51,896 nucleotides of DNA, taken from Gammaproteobacteria bacterium. Its GTDB lineage: Bacteria; Pseudomonadota; Gammaproteobacteria; Pseudomonadales; Alcanivoracaceae. The stretch is from the NCBI GenBank assembly GCA_018067045.1, contig JAGPVL010000018.1, positions 1 to 51,896 on the forward strand, written 5' to 3'. The translations under genes were made by a program, and so were the position numbers. The notes under the pieces were generated by a model. The model ran no database searches, was not told where the DNA came from, and saw nothing but the letters and a program-made list of their open reading frames with translations. The stretch's first letter is position 1. Each line of letters starts with the position of its first letter. Positions 47,548 to 51,896 of this stretch are shown piece by piece.

Positions 47548-48933
47548 TCAGGAGGTCAATATACGGTGTAAGTTTTGGTAATCCTGCTCAAAGTCTGCGT
47601 CTTCGTCGCGCAGCTGCTTAACCTTACGACAGGCATGCAACACCGTCGTATGATCACGCCCACTAAAGCCATCGCCGATTTCAGGGTAGCTATGAGTCGT
47701 CAATTCTTTCGACAGCGACATCGCTACCTGGCGAGGCCGTGTAACGGAACGACTTCTTCTCGGCGACAGCAAATCCGCAATTTTTAAATTGTAATACTCA
47801 GCCACCACACGCTGAATATTATCAATTGATATCTGCCGTGCATGGCTCGCCAACAAATCTTTTAACGCGTCTTTCACCAAGCCAATATCTACTTGCGCGC
47901 CGGTAAACTGGACATGTGCGATCACTCGCCGTAATGCCCCTTCGAGTTCGCGCACATTAGAACGAATACGCTGAGCGATAAAAAAGGCCGCTTCATTAGG
48001 TAAATCAATCTGCGACTCTTCCGCTTTTTTCTTCAAAATAGCCACGCGTGTTTCAAGCTCTGGTGGCTCTAGTGGCTGCGATAAGCCCCAACCGAAACGT
48101 GACTGCAAGCGCTCTTCAAGTCCCTTAATTTCTTTAGGATATTTATCACAGGTCAAAATAATCTGCTGACCATTCTCCAACAAAGAATTAAAGGTATGAA
48201 AAAATTCTTCTTGAGACTGCTCTTTTCCAGCAAAAAACTGAATATCATCAATCAATAGCGCATCTAAAGAACGATAAAAACGCTTAAATTCATTAATCGT
48301 CTTATTGCGCAGTGCACTTACCATATCCTGAACAAATCGCTCAGAATGCAAATACACCACCTTAGCGCCAGGGTTCGATTTAAGAATAGCATTGCCCACG
48401 CTGTGCATAAGGTGGGTCTTACCCAAACCGACACCACCATAAAATAACAGTGGGTTATAACCGTGACTACCGGGATTCTCGGCCACCTGTTGCGCCGCTG
48501 CAAACGCCATCCGGTTAGACTTACCTTCGACAAAACTATCAAAAGTGTAGTTAGCAATAAGATTAGAGCGATAGCGTGCCGGTTCAGACGTATCGGTTGC
48601 TGGACCAAAGTTAGGTCTGGCTAGCAAGGGCGCTGTAACCGCCTCAGCACGAACCTGTTCAGCAGCAGGGGAAGGCGCTGCCCGAGAAGAGCCAACCTCC
48701 AGACGAGCAGAAGGAGCTCTCTGAGGCTCAAGCTCAGCTAACAGCTCAACAATACGTTGTAAGAATTGCTCACGCACCCAATCAACAACAAAACGATTCG
48801 GTGCAAATAAGGTCAATTCAGAACCATCCGCTGCAGCCACGACTTGAAGTGGACGTATCCACATATTGAACTGCTGTGATGGCAGTTCACCTTCAAGTCG
48901 AGATAAACAACGGTTCCAGAGCTCTTCCGACAC
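47548..48933 (-). CDS. dnaA: Chromosomal replication initiator DnaA
   Basis: A 461-aa AAA+ initiator that binds DnaA boxes at oriC and unwinds it. Domain I (about 1-85) has the [24 protein letters not shown] start. A linker runs to about 125. Walker A is [12 protein letters not shown] and Walker B is LLIDDIQFF, and [19 protein letters not shown] follows. Domain IV has the DNA-binding signature [23 protein letters not shown]. The start is GTG at 48933 with AAGG upstream. Confidence 0.98.
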   Translation of the reverse strand: MSEELWNRCLSRLEGELPSQQFNMWIRPLQVVAAADGSELTLFAPNRFVVDWVREQFLQRIVELLAELEPQRAPSARLEVGSSRAAPSPAAEQVRAEAVTAPLLARPNFGPATDTSEPARYRSNLIANYTFDSFVEGKSNRMAFAAAQQVAENPGSHGYNPLLFYGGVGLGKTHLMHSVGNAILKSNPGAKVVYLHSERFVQDMVSALRNKTINEFKRFYRSLDALLIDDIQFFAGKEQSQEEFFHTFNSLLENGQQIILTCDKYPKEIKGLEERLQSRFGWGLSQPLEPPELETRVAILKKKAEESQIDLPNEAAFFIAQRIRSNVRELEGALRRVIAHVQFTGAQVDIGLVKDALKDLLASHARQISIDNIQRVVAEYYNLKIADLLSPRRSRSVTRPRQVAMSLSKELTTHSYPEIGDGFSGRDHTTVLHACRKVKQLRDEDADFEQDYQNLHRILTS

Positions 48934-49326
48934 GCCCCTGCCTTATTAGAATATGTACGGTGAATGAATGCGCAAAGGCAGCATTCTACCCCTTCGATCG
49001 GGCCAGCGGCCAGCGTGAAAGTCGTCCTTTTTTTCTGTACAGTCTTGTGGATAACTATAGCTGGGCTCCCCCTTGAATCTTGTGGATAACCTAGGCCCTT
49101 TTACTAAAAGTGACTTATCCACAATTCATCAACCTTTCGTACGGGCTTATCCACAGACCTTATACCGAGTTTAAATCCAATTAACTATATGATATTAAAG
49201 GGAAATAATGACATATCAACAGAAAAGCCGCTCTCTTATAACAGTAATAATAATTAATTAATTAAATATATATATATTAATATAACCCCTTCAAAAACCG
49301 CCCTCTCAATCTAAGCCACACGGGCA
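48934..49326. other. Chromosomal origin of replication oriC
   Basis: The gene-free stretch between divergent dnaA and rpmH. Four perfect DnaA boxes (TTATCCACA) are present: 49046-49054 and 49081-49089 on the minus strand, 49115-49123 and 49147-49155 on the plus strand. They thus form two facing pairs. An AT-rich block follows toward rpmH. The position next to dnaA and the box cluster make the call strong. The dnaA promoter must also lie here, left of the boxes. Confidence 0.92.
49235..49285. other. Likely DNA unwinding element of oriC
   Basis: About 50 bases almost wholly A/T, including AATAATAATTAATTAATTAA and an ATATATATAT run, 80 bases right of the last DnaA box. This is the expected melting site. 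Confidence 0.8.
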
Positions 49327-49355
49327 TTGACATGCCTAACGAGCTTGCCTAGAAT
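49327..49355 (+). promoter_or_regulatory. Sigma-70 promoter of rpmH-rnpA
   Basis: TTGACA at 49327-49332, a 17-base spacer, and TAGAAT at 49350-49355, close to consensus. It lies 39 bases before the rpmH start codon. Confidence 0.85.
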
Positions 49356-49393
49356 TGCCGCCCTTCGTCAGACCAGATTTCGTGAGAACAGAA

Positions 49394-49528
49394 ATGAAAC
49401 GTACTTTTCAACCAAGCAACACCCGTCGCGCTCGTACCCACGGTTTCCGCGCTCGTATGGCTACCAAAAATGGCCGCGCTGTATTGAACCGTCGTCGTGC
49501 GAAAGGCCGCAAGCGTCTGTGTCCTTAA
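49394..49528 (+). CDS. rpmH: 50S ribosomal protein L34
   Basis: A 44-aa protein reading [20 protein letters not shown] and then [22 protein letters not shown], the standard L34 sequence, ending in CP. It is next to oriC and just before rnpA, the universal position. GAGAACAG gives a modest ribosome site. Confidence 0.98.
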   Translation: MKRTFQPSNTRRARTHGFRARMATKNGRAVLNRRRAKGRKRLCP

Positions 49529-49585
49529 GCTTGCCACATCGGCCGGTCATTTCGATCGGCTGTGGTGTCTTGGTAACAGATCCCG

Positions 49586-49954
49586 GTGAAAGACAAAGCC
49601 TATTCCTTTCACCGTCGCAATAGACTTCTCTCCTCCGCTGAATTTCAGCCCTTATTTAACCAACCGGATTATCGCGTTGGTGGACAACATCTCCTTTTAC
49701 TCGTTAGCGAAAATCAAACTGACTGCGGTCGTATTGGACTTGTCGTTGGAAAGCGTCGTGTTAAGCATGCCGTTCAACGCAACAACGTCCGTAGAATCAG
49801 CCGTGAGTCGTTTCGTCTACGTCAGCAAGAGTTAGCCGGCCTCAACATCATAATCCTCGTCAAGGCCACTATAGAGCGTGTAGATAAGCCGGCATTGAAT
49901 GCTGAGCTGGCGCGCCTATGGGACAAGCTGCTTGCCAAGCGTCGGCAAGCCTGA
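49586..49954 (+). CDS. rnpA: Ribonuclease P protein component
   Basis: A 122-aa basic protein that binds RNase P RNA for tRNA 5' processing. YSFHRRNRLLSSAEFQPLF opens the fold, and the RNR-type signature reads GKRRVKHAVQRNNVRRISRESFR, with Asn replacing the second Arg of the usual RNR (RNN). It uses a GTG start at 49586. The next gene starts 46 bp on. Confidence 0.95.
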   Translation: MKDKAYSFHRRNRLLSSAEFQPLFNQPDYRVGGQHLLLLVSENQTDCGRIGLVVGKRRVKHAVQRNNVRRISRESFRLRQQELAGLNIIILVKATIERVDKPALNAELARLWDKLLAKRRQA

Positions 49955-50000
49955 GAAACTGCCGACCGATTTAATACCCCCCAAAGGCAGTGTTCCCGCT

Positions 50001-51758
50001 ATGGAAATCCAGCGTACTTTAGTAATGATCGGCCTGGCGGTCGTAACGTATTTAATGGTTTTGGCCTACCAAGAAGATTATGGCCAAGACAAACCAGCCA
50101 ATGCGTCTACCTCCTCTACGTCAGATAGCCAATATGCCGACTCTTCGATACCGCAAGCCAATCCGGTTTCAGAAGATAGTCACGATGTTCCTGATGCCGC
50201 GGATATTCCGGTTGTCAGTCAAGGCAGTGCTTCAGCTATCGATATCCCGCAATCAGGTCCATCAGCTTCAGCTGATACTGATCGCTTAGTTCATGTAAAA
50301 ACCGATGTGTTTGATGTCACCATTGATCGCCAAGGCGGGGATATTGTCGAGTTACTATTACTTGATTACCCACTGCATGCTGATACTCCTAATCAGCCTT
50401 TTCCATTGTTATTGGATACGCCTGAACTTTTTCAAGTTATGCAATCGGGCTTAATCGGCGCAAATGGTACCGATACAGCAGAAGGTCGTCCGACTTGGCT
50501 TGCTGATGAGGTGAACTACACGCTCAATAATAGCGATACCGAACTAAACGTTGATTTGCGTTACTTCCAAGCGAATAACGTCGTGATTACCAAGCGCTTT
50601 ACGTTTGTTCGCGATAGCTACCTTATTCGTGTTTCTCATATTGTTGAAAATAAGGGAAATGAAGCATGGAATGGTGCACTGTATGGCCAAATTAAGCGTG
50701 ATAATTCTGATGACCCAAGTAAAGCCAAAGCGGGCTTTGCACCAATGCCAACATTCTTAGGTGCCGCGTGGTGGACAGCAGAAACATCTTATAACAAGAC
50801 TAAACTGGGTAACTTGCAAGAAGAGCCACTCAAAACGACCCAAGAAGGTGGTTGGATTGGCATGGTGCAACATTACTTCTTGTCAGCATGGATTCCAGAT
50901 AACAGCCAAACAAATACCTATTCAACAAAGTATCTAACCAAGTCTGATCAGCATATTTTGCGTTTTGTGTCGCCTCCAAAAACGGTGGAGCCTAATCGTG
51001 AAACCGTGTTCTATTCTGAGTTTTATGCTGGACCGAAAAAACAAGCGCAACTAGAAGCGATTAGTCCTGGTTTAAATATGACAGTGGATTACGGCTGGTT
51101 GTGGTTTATATCAGCGCCGATTTTTGCATTGTTGATTTTCCTGCAAAGCGGCCATGTTTCTATTTTTGGCAATGAATTTGATTTGGGCTTCGGCGTAGCG
51201 AATTGGGGCATTGCGATTATCCTGCTGACCTTCACCATTAAGTTGATGTTTTTCAAACTCTCCGCAAGCAGCTATCGCTCGATGGCAAAGATGCGAAAAG
51301 TTGCTCCCGAAATGCAGCGCATTCGTGAACAGAATAAGAGTGATAAGCAAAAGCAACAGCAAGAAACCATGAAGCTGTTCCAGCGCGAAAAGATTAATCC
51401 ACTAGGTGGTTGTTTGCCTATGCTGGTGCAGATGCCTGTCTTTATTGCTCTGTACTACGTTTTGTTGGAATCGGTTGAGTTACGCCAAGTGCCTTTCTTT
51501 GGCTGGATTCAAGATTTGTCCGTTATGGACCCATACTTTGTACTGCCTATTTTGATGGGTGCGAGTATGTTCTTCCAAACGCGATTGAACCCAACACCGG
51601 CAGATCCAACACAAGCTCAGGTGATGAAATGGATGCCGATGATGTTTGCGGTGTTTATGTTGTGGTTCCCTGCGGGCTTGGTATTGTATTGGTTAACAAA
51701 CAATATTTTGTCCATTACTCAGCAGTGGATCATTACCCGCAATATTGAAAATGAATAG
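50001..51758 (+). CDS. yidC: Membrane protein insertase YidC
   Basis: A 585-aa insertase for inner-membrane proteins with an N-terminal transmembrane helix (QRTLVMIGLAVVTYLMVLAY). A Ser/Asp-rich linker follows (about 25-90), then the periplasmic P1 beta-sandwich (to ~345). The C-terminal five-helix core carries the conserved INPLGGCLPMLVQMPVFIALYYVL. ATG 50001 is chosen because the transmembrane helix begins there; the open frame extends upstream into rnpA. No yidD gene lies between rnpA and yidC. Confidence 0.97.
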   Translation: MEIQRTLVMIGLAVVTYLMVLAYQEDYGQDKPANASTSSTSDSQYADSSIPQANPVSEDSHDVPDAADIPVVSQGSASAIDIPQSGPSASADTDRLVHVKTDVFDVTIDRQGGDIVELLLLDYPLHADTPNQPFPLLLDTPELFQVMQSGLIGANGTDTAEGRPTWLADEVNYTLNNSDTELNVDLRYFQANNVVITKRFTFVRDSYLIRVSHIVENKGNEAWNGALYGQIKRDNSDDPSKAKAGFAPMPTFLGAAWWTAETSYNKTKLGNLQEEPLKTTQEGGWIGMVQHYFLSAWIPDNSQTNTYSTKYLTKSDQHILRFVSPPKTVEPNRETVFYSEFYAGPKKQAQLEAISPGLNMTVDYGWLWFISAPIFALLIFLQSGHVSIFGNEFDLGFGVANWGIAIILLTFTIKLMFFKLSASSYRSMAKMRKVAPEMQRIREQNKSDKQKQQQETMKLFQREKINPLGGCLPMLVQMPVFIALYYVLLESVELRQVPFFGWIQDLSVMDPYFVLPILMGASMFFQTRLNPTPADPTQAQVMKWMPMMFAVFMLWFPAGLVLYWLTNNILSITQQWIITRNIENE

Positions 51759-51813
51759 ATAAAGCGCTGTCTTCACGACATGCTTTTCAAGAGGGCGAAA
51801 GCCATCTATCTTT

Positions 51814-51837
51814 AAAAGGGGCTTAGGCCCCTTTTTT
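51814..51837 (+). terminator. Terminator after yidC
   Basis: AAAAGGGGC and GCCCCTTTT, with loop TTAG and a T-run, 56 bases past the yidC stop. The window ends before the next gene (mnmE in most relatives). Confidence 0.8.
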
Positions 51838-51896
51838 AGCATTATTTTTTAGCCATTATTGACGAGTATATTCGTGTGCTTCGTTTTAGGTTGGCA

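Noticed and set aside
49899-50000. Upstream extension of yidC into rnpA
   Set aside because: Would put 34 non-membrane residues before the first transmembrane helix; the ATG at 50001 begins the family-typical N-terminus.

Overview
This window is a protein-dense stretch of a gammaproteobacterial chromosome that includes the replication origin. The right end has the classic order gyrB-recF-dnaN-dnaA (minus strand), then oriC, then rpmH-rnpA-yidC (plus strand), with tag, glyQ, glyS, gmhB and an lptA-type acyltransferase just left of gyrB. The left half, mutM to ftsX, follows an order I recall from Pseudomonas aeruginosa (mutM, ggt, coaD, the laoABC/laoR long-chain alcohol genes, YheT-type hydrolase, rsmD, two M16 peptidases, ftsY-ftsE-ftsX). 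Family content (type I Baeyer-Villiger monooxygenase, LCAD-like acyl-CoA dehydrogenase, HMG-CoA lyase, several alpha/beta hydrolases, DesA desaturase) suggests an aerobic lipid- or hydrocarbon-using relative of Pseudomonadales/Cellvibrionales/Spongiibacteraceae. The lineage is inferred from gene content and recalled gene order only.

Layout. 1-417: two full and one partial copy of a ~170-bp tandem repeat, ending in a bidirectional terminator. 418-3801: desA and an orphan hydantoinase/oxoprolinase A subunit. 3985-7864: mutM, a small exported protein, gamma-glutamyltransferase and coaD. 8036-12558: laoA, laoB and laoC with divergent TetR regulator laoR and a palindromic candidate operator. 12956-14116: a CDP-alcohol phosphatidyltransferase and a soluble cytidylyltransferase, apparently inserted into the conserved order. 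14224-18955: hydrolase, rsmD and a catalytic/non-catalytic M16 pair. 19282-21990: ftsY-ftsE-ftsX. 22096-25205: outer-membrane protein, Baeyer-Villiger monooxygenase and TetR regulator with two upstream palindromes. 25648-37349: lipid-related enzymes mixed with small uncharacterised genes (a two-gene cluster at 27385-28841, a one-TM protein at 26969, DUF4124, VanZ, DUF4197). 37421-51758: tag to yidC, including oriC.

How it fits together. The right part supplies replication initiation (DnaA, clamp, RecF, gyrase), two ParB-type parS palindromes inside recF, and an origin with four perfect DnaA boxes beside an AT-rich block. The left and middle parts are dominated by membrane-lipid and fatty-compound metabolism: desaturation, long-chain alcohol and aldehyde oxidation, beta-oxidation, ester hydrolysis, acyl transfer and headgroup activation. 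No rRNA, tRNA, CRISPR array, insertion sequence or prophage is visible. The most unusual items are the two-gene cluster at 27385-28841, the headgroup-enzyme pair, a Tat-lipoprotein partner beside a signal-less GMC oxidoreductase, a 32-bp perfect palindrome before a recF that lacks a Shine-Dalgarno sequence, and the absence of yidD between rnpA and yidC.
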